A DNA stretch of 64,000 bases, taken from Vreelandella nigrificans (GTDB lineage Bacteria > Pseudomonadota > Gammaproteobacteria > Pseudomonadales > Halomonadaceae). Where the stretch lies: positions 301,730 to 365,729 of the forward strand of contig NZ_NWUX01000002.1 of the NCBI RefSeq assembly GCF_002374315.1, written 5' to 3'. Below are positions 57,093 through 64,000 of this stretch, one piece after another (the first letter of the stretch is position 1; each line of letters starts with the position of its first letter). A program made the translations under genes and the position numbers. The notes below the pieces were generated by a model, which did not search any database, was not told where the DNA came from, and worked only from the letters and a program-made list of their open reading frames with translations.

Positions 57093-57947
57093 ATGTCTGA
57101 TCGCGTGCTAGCAGCAATTGATGGGTCTCAGTATTCAGAGAGCGTCTGTGACTATGCAGCCTGGGCCGCTAAAGCCCTGGGTGCACCATTAAGCTTTATT
57201 CATGTCTTGGACAACCATCCCCAGGTGGCAGAGCCTGATCTAACCGGAAATTTAGGCCTAGGCACCCGAGAACATCTACTGGAAAAATTATCGGATATCG
57301 AAGAACAGCGTGCAAAAGTTGCTCGTGAACGGGGGCGGTTAATACTTGATGAGGCAAAAGTTCGTGCAAAGGAAGCCGGTATACCTGATCCACTGTGCCT
57401 TCAGCGCAACGGACCGCTGGTGGAAACGCTGGTTGAGAACGAAAAAGAGGTGCGTTTGCTGGTGTTAGGCAAGCGCGGTGAAACGGCGCTCCAAGCCAGC
57501 GGGCATATAGGTTCCAACCTGGAGCGCGTGGTGCGCGAAATGCATCGCCCGGTGTTGATGGTTTCCAAGCAATTCACCCCGCCCAGCAATGTGATGATGG
57601 CGTTTGATGGAAGTAAAACAGCTCGCAAAGGTGTTGAGATGCTAGCCAAAAGCCCGCTATTTGCAGGGGCGACTTGTCATGTGGTCATTGTGGGTGCTGA
57701 AACTGCCGAAAATCGTTCACAGCTACATTGGGCACTCGAAATATTACAGGTTGCTGGCCATGAGGCTAAGGGGGCAATCCGCGCGGGTGAAGTTGAGGAA
57801 ACACTACGAGCCTATAAGCAGGAACAGGGGATCAATTTGCTAGTGATGGGGGCGTATGGCCACTCACGCATTCGCCACCTGCTATTGGGTAGTACGACCA
57901 CCGCCATGTTGCGCAATGCCCACTTGCCGGTGCTGATTCTGCGCTGA
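57093..57947 (+). CDS. Tandem-domain universal stress protein (copy 2)
   Basis: This 284-residue paralogue of the protein at 54187 has the same two UspA domains: RVLAAIDGSQYSESVCDYA and VMMAFDGSKTARKGVEML, ending GAYGHSRIRHLLLGSTT. The two copies share most residues, so an ancestral duplication separated by the leftward crcB-acr3 block is likely. The start ATG has AGGAGAAG upstream. A 17-bp tandem repeat begins 9 bases after the stop. Confidence 0.9.
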   Translation: MSDRVLAAIDGSQYSESVCDYAAWAAKALGAPLSFIHVLDNHPQVAEPDLTGNLGLGTREHLLEKLSDIEEQRAKVARERGRLILDEAKVRAKEAGIPDPLCLQRNGPLVETLVENEKEVRLLVLGKRGETALQASGHIGSNLERVVREMHRPVLMVSKQFTPPSNVMMAFDGSKTARKGVEMLAKSPLFAGATCHVVIVGAETAENRSQLHWALEILQVAGHEAKGAIRAGEVEETLRAYKQEQGINLLVMGAYGHSRIRHLLLGSTTTAMLRNAHLPVLILR

Positions 57948-57955
57948 AGCCGCTA

Positions 57956-58060
57956 TCTGTACTTAATCACTCTCTGTACTTAATCACTCTCTGTACTTAA
58001 TCACTCTCTGTACTTAATTACTCTCTGTACTTAATCACTCTCTGTACTTAAGCCACTATC
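57956..58060. repeat. Tandem repeat, 17-bp unit, 5 full and 1 partial copies
   Basis: TCTGTACTTAATCACTC repeats exactly at 57956-57972, 57973-57989 and 57990-58006, with one changed base in the copy at 58007-58023, another exact copy at 58024-58040 and a decayed copy to about 58060. It lies between usp copy 2 and the DksA-like gene. Its near-identity suggests recent expansion. Confidence 0.93.
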
Positions 58061-58105
58061 TGCTCTAGAGCCACTAGCTGTTTTGGAGCTATATAGGAGA
58101 CGCAG

Positions 58106-58447
58106 ATGAATCACCCTGAGGTAGACATTGCTGCGTTACGCCAAAAGCTACTGGCACTGGATGTTTCAGTGAGAGAAGAAAGCCTTGAAAGTGCGTCTTC
58201 CCGAGAGACGGTGGTGCTTGACCAGACTTCAGTGGGGCGGCTGTCACGCATGGATGCGCTGCAGGGTCAGGCAATGGCAAAGGCAGAAGAGCAGCGCCGC
58301 CAAATGACGCTTAAGCGTATTAGCGGCGCGTTACAGCGCATCGATCAAGAGCGCTTCGGAGAGTGTATTGAGTGTGGCGAATGGATAGGGGCCAAACGCC
58401 TCACCTGGGACCCGTTAGTACTGAAATGTATTGAGTGTGCTGAATAA
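58106..58447 (+). CDS. Short TraR/DksA-family C4 zinc-finger protein
   Basis: This 113-residue protein has a helical N-terminus with VVLDQTSVGRLSRMDALQGQ, conserved in this subgroup, and a C-terminal four-cysteine finger (Cys87, Cys90, Cys108, Cys111). It lacks the DxxDxA tip of DksA, so it may bind RNA polymerase differently or not at all. AGGAG precedes the ATG by 8 bases. It contrasts with the zinc-independent DksA2 at 47560 by keeping all four cysteines. It is convergent with leuA. Confidence 0.83.
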   Translation: MNHPEVDIAALRQKLLALDVSVREESLESASSRETVVLDQTSVGRLSRMDALQGQAMAKAEEQRRQMTLKRISGALQRIDQERFGECIECGEWIGAKRLTWDPLVLKCIECAE

Positions 58448-58456
58448 TCGTTGCAG

Positions 58457-60142
58457 TTATGCCTCCAACGCAGTGCCTTCAAGCTGGCGCTGGGCGGTTG
58501 CCTGGGCAACGTTGATGCCTGACAACACTGCCTTCAATGACGCGCTAACGGTATCGCTATCTTCCGCGACGGCACAGATGCGTTGCCCATCAATATTGAG
58601 CTGCACAAAGGCAATCGCATTCGCCTCGCTGCTGCCGCCAAGGGAATGTTCGCTGTAGTCAATAATAGCCACATGGCTGCCTGAGTGTTTTTTCCACGCA
58701 TCGGTAAATGACGACATTGCGCCATTGCCCGTGCCTGCAAGCCGCAGTGTTTCTTTACCTTGCCACAAGGTAACGTCGATACCCTCATACTGTCCTTTGG
58801 ACAGCTGGTAGTCAGCTAGTGAAAGGGGCGCATCGTAAGCAAAGTTATCGAACATTACTTGGCGAATGATTTCACTAGAAAGCTCGCTGTTGCGACGCTC
58901 ACTCTCCTGTTGAACGCAAGGGGCAAGTGCCAGCATCATCCAGCGAGGCAGGTTAATACCGTAGTCCCGCTCCAGCAGAAAGGCCATGCCGCCCTTGCCC
59001 GACTGACTGTTCACCCGAATAACGGCTTGGTAGTCGCGGCCAATATCGTGGGGATCAATAGGTAAGTAAGCCACTTGCCACGGCTCGTCGGGCTTTTGAT
59101 GCTTGAGTGATTTGCGAATAGCATCCTGGTGACTGCCAGAAAACGCGGTGTAGACCATCTCACCAACCCACGGGTGGCGAGGGTGTACGGTGATGCCAGT
59201 ACACTCATGCACCACCTGGACAATTTCATCAGGGTTAGAGAGATCAAGCTCAGGATCGATGCCTTGGCTGTAGAGGTTCATCGCCAAGGTAACAATATCC
59301 ATATTGCCTGTGCGTTCGCCGTTACCCAGCAAAGTGCCTTCGACACGGTCAGCGCCCGCTAATAATGCCAGCTCTGCTGAGGCTACTGCGCCGCCTCGGT
59401 CATTATGTGTGTGCACAGAAATAATCACACTGTCTCGGCGGCTGATATGCTGGCAGAAATATTCGATCTGATCTGCGTGATGGTGTGGTCCTGCGACTTC
59501 CACAGTGGTGGGTAGATTAAGAATGCACTTGTTTTCAGGTGTGGGTTGCCACACATCCATAACGGCTTCACAAATCGCCAGGGAGAAGTCGATCTCGGTA
59601 CTTGAAAAGCTCTCTGGTGAGTATTGGAAGCACCAGTTAACACCGGGGTGCTGAGCTGCATAGGTTTTCACCCAGGTTGCGCCCTGCACGGCAATGTCGG
59701 TAATGCCATCGCGGTCCATTTCGAATACCCGTTCGCGCTGAATAGTCGAGGTGGAGTTATAGAGGTGGATAATGGCGCGTTTAACGCCTACCAGTGACTC
59801 AAAGGTTTTTTCGATCAGGTGTTCACGACACTGCACCAGCACCGCAATTGTCACGTCTTCTGGAATCTGATCCTCTTCAATTAACCAGCGCACAAAATCG
59901 TAGTCGGGCTGGCTGGCCGAGGGGAAGCCTACCATCACCTCTTTAATGCCGACTTTGATGATCTGCTGCCAAAAACGTTGCTTTTGCGCAACGGTCATCG
60001 GCTCAAGTAGCGCTTGATTGCCATCGCGTAGGTCTTCACTGACCCAAATCGGCGCCTTGGTAAGGTCGCGGTCGGGCCATTGGCGATTAAACGCGGGGAC
60101 GCGTGGAGCTGGGCGATACTTGCGATGATCAAAAGCAGACAT
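58457..60142 (-). CDS. leuA: 2-isopropylmalate synthase LeuA
   Basis: This 561-residue enzyme condenses acetyl-CoA with 2-oxoisovalerate, the committed leucine step. The N-terminal WVSEDLRDGNQALLEPM segment holds the catalytic Arg-Asp, ISVHTHNDRGGAVASAELAL supplies metal His ligands, and a C-terminal allosteric domain covers about the last 150 residues. This is the long LeuA form (LeuA2 type) found in Pseudomonas and actinobacteria. AGGAAG lies ahead of the ATG. I see no Leu-rich leader peptide or attenuator. Confidence 0.94.
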   Translation of the reverse strand: MSAFDHRKYRPAPRVPAFNRQWPDRDLTKAPIWVSEDLRDGNQALLEPMTVAQKQRFWQQIIKVGIKEVMVGFPSASQPDYDFVRWLIEEDQIPEDVTIAVLVQCREHLIEKTFESLVGVKRAIIHLYNSTSTIQRERVFEMDRDGITDIAVQGATWVKTYAAQHPGVNWCFQYSPESFSSTEIDFSLAICEAVMDVWQPTPENKCILNLPTTVEVAGPHHHADQIEYFCQHISRRDSVIISVHTHNDRGGAVASAELALLAGADRVEGTLLGNGERTGNMDIVTLAMNLYSQGIDPELDLSNPDEIVQVVHECTGITVHPRHPWVGEMVYTAFSGSHQDAIRKSLKHQKPDEPWQVAYLPIDPHDIGRDYQAVIRVNSQSGKGGMAFLLERDYGINLPRWMMLALAPCVQQESERRNSELSSEIIRQVMFDNFAYDAPLSLADYQLSKGQYEGIDVTLWQGKETLRLAGTGNGAMSSFTDAWKKHSGSHVAIIDYSEHSLGGSSEANAIAFVQLNIDGQRICAVAEDSDTVSASLKAVLSGINVAQATAQRQLEGTALEA

Positions 60143-60360
60143 GGCGAACTTCCTGATAATTAAGCATTGTAGAGTGCGGCCGCTTGTGGCGTAAGCCGCT
60201 TAGCGGAGGTTGCTGGATAAGGCTCCAAATGGGCTGCTTGTGGCAGTCAATACAGTTTAATTGAATCGTTACGAAAAGTTATTGCTAAAATGTGGCTTTC
60301 TGGGTTTTATTTGGCAGATAATGCTGGGTATATTATTTTTTTTGGCAGGAGTTGTCTGTT

Positions 60361-60846
60361 ATGCCAGTAACCCCCCTTGAGCTTGATCGCTTTGATCGCC
60401 GTATACTGGATGTGCTTCAGCAGGAGGGGCGTATCAGCAATCAGGAGCTTGCTGAGCGTATTGGCCTATCACCATCGCCATGCCTACGCCGGGTGCGGGC
60501 GCTGGAAGAGAATGGGCTAATTACTCAGTATCGGGCTGAGATTGATGCGCGGCAGCTGGGTTATCAGCTAATGGCACTGCTGCACATTTCCATGGATAAG
60601 CACACTCCAGAGCGTTTTGATAATTTCGAGCGCCATATTCGAGACATCCCCAATGTGATCGAGTGCTTGATTATTACCGGCCAGGACGCTGATTTTCAGC
60701 TTAAAATTTTGGTGCGGGATATGGACGATTATCAGCACTTACTGCTACATGTAATTAACCGCATTGAGGGTGTCACCGGCGCCCATACCAGTTTTGTATT
60801 ACGTCGCGTATTTGAGCACCGGCCGGTGCCCACCGCGTGTCCCTAA
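60361..60846 (+). CDS. Lrp/AsnC family transcriptional regulator
   Basis: This 161-residue protein has an N-terminal winged helix (LDRFDRRILDVLQQEGRISNQ, recognition helix SPSPCLRRVRALEENG) and a RAM domain with VIECLIITGQDADF. ATG 60361 is chosen because AGGAG lies 9 bases upstream; the TTG at 60352 is too close to that site. It is divergent from leuA and upstream of ridA, so amino-acid responsive control of either is plausible. Confidence 0.9.
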   Translation: MPVTPLELDRFDRRILDVLQQEGRISNQELAERIGLSPSPCLRRVRALEENGLITQYRAEIDARQLGYQLMALLHISMDKHTPERFDNFERHIRDIPNVIECLIITGQDADFQLKILVRDMDDYQHLLLHVINRIEGVTGAHTSFVLRRVFEHRPVPTACP

Positions 60847-60865
60847 GTACGCAACTGTAGGCAGC

Positions 60866-60895
60866 AAAGTGCAGGCGGTTTACACTGCTTTTTTT
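60866..60895 (+). terminator. Possible weak terminator before ridA
   Basis: An imperfect AGCAAAGTG/CACTGCT stem precedes a run of seven T residues at 60889-60895. It may separate the Lrp gene from ridA. Confidence 0.4.
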
Positions 60896-60918
60896 GGCAT
60901 TACCCAGGAGTTTTACCT

Positions 60919-61278
60919 ATGACAATTCAACGCCATGATACAAAAGCCCGTATGAGCCGTGCTGTTATCCATCAAGGTGTGGCCTACCTATGCGGTCAGG
61001 TATCAGGCCCTGAAGCCCGTCACGAAGGCATCAAAGAGCAAACTGAAAGCATGCTGGCGCGGGTTGATGAGCTACTAAAAGAGATTGGCTCAAGCCGTGA
61101 GCAGCTCTTAAGCGCCACTATCTATCTTAAAGAGGGGGGCGACTTTGCCGCCATGAACGAAGTATGGGATGCGTGGGTACCGGAAGGCTATGCACCGGCG
61201 CGTACCTGTGTATGCGCGCCGCTGCCGGCCGATGAGCTAAAAGTAGAAATTACTGTAACCGCCGCTGTTAGCAACTAA
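60919..61278 (+). CDS. RidA family protein
   Basis: This 119-residue protein of the YjgF/YER057c/UK114 family contains [29 protein letters not shown] and [21 protein letters not shown], including the Arg that binds substrate carboxylate. RidA deaminates reactive enamine/imine intermediates released by PLP enzymes. The enclosing regulator and nearby leuA suggest an amino-acid metabolism setting. A degenerate 14-bp tandem array begins 11 bases after its stop. Confidence 0.9.
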   Translation: MTIQRHDTKARMSRAVIHQGVAYLCGQVSGPEARHEGIKEQTESMLARVDELLKEIGSSREQLLSATIYLKEGGDFAAMNEVWDAWVPEGYAPARTCVCAPLPADELKVEITVTAAVSN

Positions 61279-61288
61279 TTGTGGCTAG

Positions 61289-61402
61289 CTGTTCGTTACT
61301 AACTGTTCGTTACTAACTGGTCGTTACTAGCATTGTTACTAGCAGGCTGTTGTTAACTGACGGTTGTTAACTAACTATTATTAACTAATGGCCATTAACA
61401 AT
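61289..61402. repeat. Degenerate 14-bp tandem repeat, about 8 units
   Basis: CTGTTCGTTACTAA occurs at 61289-61302 and 61303-61316, and CTGGTCGTTACTAG at 61317-61330. After a 2-base slip, related units such as CGGTTGTTAACTAA and CTATTATTAACTAA continue to about 61402. It fills the gap between convergent ridA and hexR. Copies diverge more than in the other arrays. Confidence 0.8.
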
Positions 61403-61434
61403 AGTGCGGCCACTGATCCTGGGCAGCTTGCCGA

Positions 61435-62298
61435 TTACTTGCCGGTTTTCTCCACTGGGAATCGGGTATCGCGCAAGCTGTCCTTGATTTTCTTCAGGTG
61501 CGGCAGAAAGTCTTCGCCGCGTCGTAGCGTAACTCCGGTTGCCAGCGTATCAATCAGGGTTAGCTGAATGACCCGTGAGGTCATCGGCATATAGTGGTCG
61601 GTGTCTTCCGGTGTGGAGACTTCGAGTGTAGCGGTACACTCTTGAGAAAGCGGAGAGTCCGGGGCGGTAATGCCAAGCACCACGGCGCCAGCTTCTCGTG
61701 CTACACGAGCGATATCGACTAATTCCCTCGTGCGACCTGTATAAGAAATAATCACGACCACATCCCCGGTATGGCAAGCTGCGGCTACCATGCGCTGCAT
61801 AAGCACATCCACATAGGCCATGACGGGTAAGTTAAAGCGGAAAAACTTGTGTTGGGCGTCTTGAGCAACAGCGCCGGATGCCCCAAGCCCGAAAAAGTGC
61901 ACCTGTTTCGCCTGAGTAAGATAGTCGACCATACGCTCTACAGCCGCCATATCGACTTCACGCTGGGCTTCATCTAAGGCGGCGATAGTGGCACCAAAGA
62001 TTTTATGGGTATATTGGGTAGCGGAGTCGCCAGGCTCAACCGCTCGAGTAACGTAGGGGGTTCCCCCTGCGAGGCTTTGAGCAAGCTTGATCTTAAAATC
62101 CGGGAAGCCTTTGGCGCCAAAGTTACGGCAGAAGCGATTGACCGTAGGCTCGCTGACGCTGGCCGCTTGGGCAAGGCTTGCGATGCTCAGGCTAGTTGCA
62201 GCCGCCGGGTCTTCAAGAATAACGTTGGCGACTTTGCGTTCTGAGCGATTTAGCTCTTCCAAGCGTTCGCGTAAGCGGTCAAGCAGGTCATGCGCCAT
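61435..62298 (-). CDS. hexR: MurR/RpiR family regulator, HexR type
   Basis: This 287-residue regulator has an N-terminal helix-turn-helix with [20 protein letters not shown] and [18 protein letters not shown], and a C-terminal SIS domain ([20 protein letters not shown]) that in HexR binds 2-keto-3-deoxy-6-phosphogluconate. HexR represses Entner-Doudoroff and glucose genes in Pseudomonas. No zwf, edd or eda gene is in the window, so the targets are elsewhere. The HTH and SIS motifs give firm family assignment; the HexR subtype is likely. Confidence 0.88.
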   Translation of the reverse strand: MAHDLLDRLRERLEELNRSERKVANVILEDPAAATSLSIASLAQAASVSEPTVNRFCRNFGAKGFPDFKIKLAQSLAGGTPYVTRAVEPGDSATQYTHKIFGATIAALDEAQREVDMAAVERMVDYLTQAKQVHFFGLGASGAVAQDAQHKFFRFNLPVMAYVDVLMQRMVAAACHTGDVVVIISYTGRTRELVDIARVAREAGAVVLGITAPDSPLSQECTATLEVSTPEDTDHYMPMTSRVIQLTLIDTLATGVTLRRGEDFLPHLKKIKDSLRDTRFPVEKTGK

Positions 62299-62382
62299 TA
62301 AATAGACTCCATGTCAGTGGTCAGGGGTTGGTTGGGTGCCCACTCTTCGCACCACGTAAAGAACTCAGATGATTCTTCTGTG

Positions 62383-62571
62383 CTATCTTTTTGATTCATC
62401 ATAAATTTCTAGTTCATTACAACTTTCTGGTTCATTACAAAGGTACGGCCAATTTAATGTTTTAAAAGACAATGCTTTGACATGGGCAAGGGACGGATAG
62501 GCGGTCCCAACATCATCAATCGTGACGGTAATCTTAACGTTAGCAAATTGCACGTGTGTTGTGCATGCCAC
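62383..62571 (-). pseudogene. Remnant of an EAL (c-di-GMP phosphodiesterase) domain gene
   Basis: The 62-codon ORF contains TVTIDDVGTAYPSLAHVKAL then SFKTLNW, aligning with the EAL segment IDDFGTGYSSLSYLKRL and PVDTLKID. The DDFG motif has become DDVG and the conserved Gly-Tyr-Ser-Ser has become Ala-Tyr-Pro-Ser. Both ends of the domain are missing and the tail is made of the 18-bp repeat (CNEPES, CNELEI). I infer a decayed gene fragment. Confidence 0.5.
62388..62441. repeat. Tandem repeat, 18-bp unit, 2 near-identical and 1 decayed copies
   Basis: TTTCTAGTTCATTACAAC (62406-62423) and TTTCTGGTTCATTACAAA (62424-62441) differ at two positions; a third decayed copy covers 62388-62405. It lies inside the EAL-like remnant. 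Confidence 0.75.
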
Positions 62572-62716
62572 TCATTATGCCCGACTCAGTGGTCTCTAGG
62601 GCAAAAAACGAAGCCTTGGCTCTGGTTTTACGCGCTTCTAACGCATTATGAGGCACTGAACCACAGTGGCGCTTTGCCAATACCTGGCATTTGGCGGTTA
62701 GCTTTAATCATTATCG

Positions 62717-64000
62717 TTAACCAAGCCCAAGTAGCTTCAATAACCAACGGCGGTAAGGAGGCCTGAGTAAGCGGCTAGTTGGTTTTTTGGCTTGATAGAA
62801 GATACCGCGCAGATGGCTGAAACGCTCAAATCCATGGCGCCCGTGGTAGGTACCCATGCCACTTTCCCCAACGCCGCCAAAAGGGAGTGATGGCACTGCG
62901 TGATGAAGCAGTGTTTCATTAAAGACGAGTGCTCCTGAGCGGGTCCGTTGGAGTAATGTAGATTGAAGTGTTTTGTCATTCGTGAATGCATAAAGCGCGA
63001 GTGGATGCGCGCGAGCATTTACATAGCCAATGGCATCGTCGAAGCTTTTAACGGCTATTACCGGTAGGCAGCGGCCAAAAATTTCTTCGCGCATGACCGC
63101 TAGGTCTTGAGTAGGGTCAATAATTAAGACAGGAGCGTGGGGGCCTGCGTCAATGATGCGGCAGCCATGATCACGCGCTTCATTGAGTAGGCTATCGATA
63201 CGCTGTTGATGACGCTCGCTAATAGCTGACGTTGCTTCTTTATCGTTAGGTCGCTGATGGGCTATGGCCTGGGTTAGTGCCTTTATCATCGCTTCTAAAG
63301 AGCGGCTTTCCACCAATACATAATCGGGTGCGATACAAGTTTGCCCAGCATTCATTCCTTTGCCAAATACAATGGCCGCGGCGGCGTGCTCTAAATCAGC
63401 ATCTGCAGCCACAATAGCAGGTGATTTGCCACCCAGCTCTAGGGTGACAGGCGTTAAATTAGCTGCCGCTGCCAGTGCAACTTTGCGGCCCACCTGGGTT
63501 GAACCCGTAAACAGCAGATGATCAAAAGGCAGGGCGCTAAATACTTCAGCCACATCTACGCCACCCTCTATAACGCTAAACTCCTCTTCAGTGAAGTATT
63601 GCGGAATGAGTTTGGCGAGCAGTGCGCTGGTGTGAGAGGCATACTCACTGGGTTTGAGCATCACCACATTACCGGCTGCAAAGGCATCTATCACAGGCAT
63701 TAATGCTAGGCTCCAGGGGTAGTTCCAAGGAGCCATTACACCGACAACGCCAAGTGGCTGAGGCGCAATACGCGCTTTGGCAGGTAACAAGCGCCAGGGC
63801 ATGCCTGCTCGTTGAGGGCGCATCCAGTGCCATAAGCGGCGCCGGGTATAAGTAATGGCTTGCAGCACAGCGCTAATTTCAGCCAGCCGTATCTCTGTTT
63901 CACTACGCTGGCCAAAGTCTGTTTGAATAGCTCGCACTATGTCGTGTTGATGGCGTTTGGTCATGCGGGCTAAGCGGCCTAGTCGCTCGCGTCGGATCGT
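62717..64000 (-). CDS. Coniferyl-aldehyde-type dehydrogenase, 5' end beyond window
   Basis: At least 427 codons are open to the right edge; residues before ATG 63964 (RERLGRLARM) look like genuine family sequence, so the true start lies outside. Blocks include VMAPWNYPWSLALMP, FTGSTQVGRKVA, LELGGKSPAIV with the general base Glu and AGQTCIAPDYV with catalytic Cys. LPFGGVGESGMGTYHGRHGF closes the domain. The short, C-terminally basic tail matches the CalB/coniferyl aldehyde dehydrogenase class, which accepts varied aldehydes. The substrate here is inferred. Confidence 0.87.
   Translation of the reverse strand, partial: TIRRERLGRLARMTKRHQHDIVRAIQTDFGQRSETEIRLAEISAVLQAITYTRRRLWHWMRPQRAGMPWRLLPAKARIAPQPLGVVGVMAPWNYPWSLALMPVIDAFAAGNVVMLKPSEYASHTSALLAKLIPQYFTEEEFSVIEGGVDVAEVFSALPFDHLLFTGSTQVGRKVALAAAANLTPVTLELGGKSPAIVAADADLEHAAAAIVFGKGMNAGQTCIAPDYVLVESRSLEAMIKALTQAIAHQRPNDKEATSAISERHQQRIDSLLNEARDHGCRIIDAGPHAPVLIIDPTQDLAVMREEIFGRCLPVIAVKSFDDAIGYVNARAHPLALYAFTNDKTLQSTLLQRTRSGALVFNETLLHHAVPSLPFGGVGESGMGTYHGRHGFERFSHLRGIFYQAKKPTSRLLRPPYRRWLLKLLGLG

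Larger units (their letters stand above)
62299..62716. other. 418-base intergenic region
   Basis: The region between hexR and the aldehyde dehydrogenase gene holds a remnant of an EAL domain on the minus strand (62383-62571) with an 18-bp tandem repeat inside its end. The part from 62572 to 62716 has no recognisable domain. The hexR promoter probably lies in 62299-62385. Confidence 0.5.

Noticed and set aside
57956..58060. Possible CRISPR array
   Set aside because: The 17-bp units are contiguous with no variable spacers, so this is a plain tandem repeat.
60143..60360. Leucine attenuator ahead of leuA
   Set aside because: No Leu-rich leader peptide or terminator/antiterminator pair is visible; a 12-codon ORF overlapping the start has no leucine run.

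Overview
The window looks like chromosomal DNA of a moderately halophilic gammaproteobacterium of the Halomonadaceae (Halomonas/Vreelandella type). The main reasons are a complete ectoine-degradation cluster (doeA-doeB-doeX-doeC-doeD, 39.4-45.4 kb), a sodium-pumping oxaloacetate decarboxylase operon (oadGAB), the smc-zipA-ligA order, and gammaproteobacterial Zur and SOS-type operator sequences. Base composition looks moderate (mid-50s % GC by eye, not computed). I see no rRNA, tRNA, CRISPR array, prophage or intact insertion sequence. This is mostly core genome with a few eroded spots.

Layout. 0-5.3 kb: 3'-truncated dusC, divergent from oadGAB, then a YigZ/IMPACT gene. 5.3-5.9 kb: a LexA/UmuD-like protein that lacks the catalytic serine, behind two SOS-box-like sites. 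6.0-13.2 kb: complete cytochrome c maturation operon ccmABCDEFGHI. 13.2-23.5 kb: smc, an unusually long zipA, ligA, a YheU-type gene and convergent mnmC. 23.6-29.7 kb: yciI, rnm/yciV, a YciO/Sua5-type gene, a voltage-gated K+ channel with a zinc ribbon, a CYTH triphosphatase-like gene, and a DUF47-PiT phosphate uptake pair. 29.9-39.1 kb: argA, an OsmC-YcaO fusion, then leftward genes for DUF3422, SpmAB-like, LysO, DUF3108 and GhrA-type proteins. 39.4-45.4 kb: doeABXCD. 45.6-50.9 kb: a small ABM-fold monooxygenase and luxS, then a zinc-starvation cluster (DUF1826 divergent from dksA2-COG0523 GTPase-folE2, with a Zur-like palindrome between) and a 1-Cys peroxiredoxin. 51.1-58.4 kb: NAD-type isocitrate dehydrogenase, SulP transporter, two paralogous tandem-domain universal stress proteins, a leftward twin crcB/fluC plus Acr3-like exporter unit, and a short DksA-like protein. 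58.4-64 kb: leuA, an Lrp-type regulator with ridA, hexR, and a 5'-truncated coniferyl-aldehyde-type dehydrogenase.

Functional links. The doe genes turn ectoine into diaminobutyrate and then aspartate, with DoeX as the Lrp-type switch. The ccm set attaches heme to c-type cytochromes. DksA2, the COG0523 protein and FolE2 are zinc-sparing replacements or zinc chaperones. OadGAB couples oxaloacetate decarboxylation to Na+ export.

The least explained features are the Ser-less SOS-boxed LexA/UmuD relative, seven short tandem arrays (14-18 bp units, each with a different sequence) in intergenic DNA mostly just after stop codons, several gene remnants (EAL domain, effector-binding domain, OtnK-like tail), a hairpin cluster after the isocitrate dehydrogenase gene, and a 53-codon unassigned ORF divergent from sulP. 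I found no clearly new multi-gene system.
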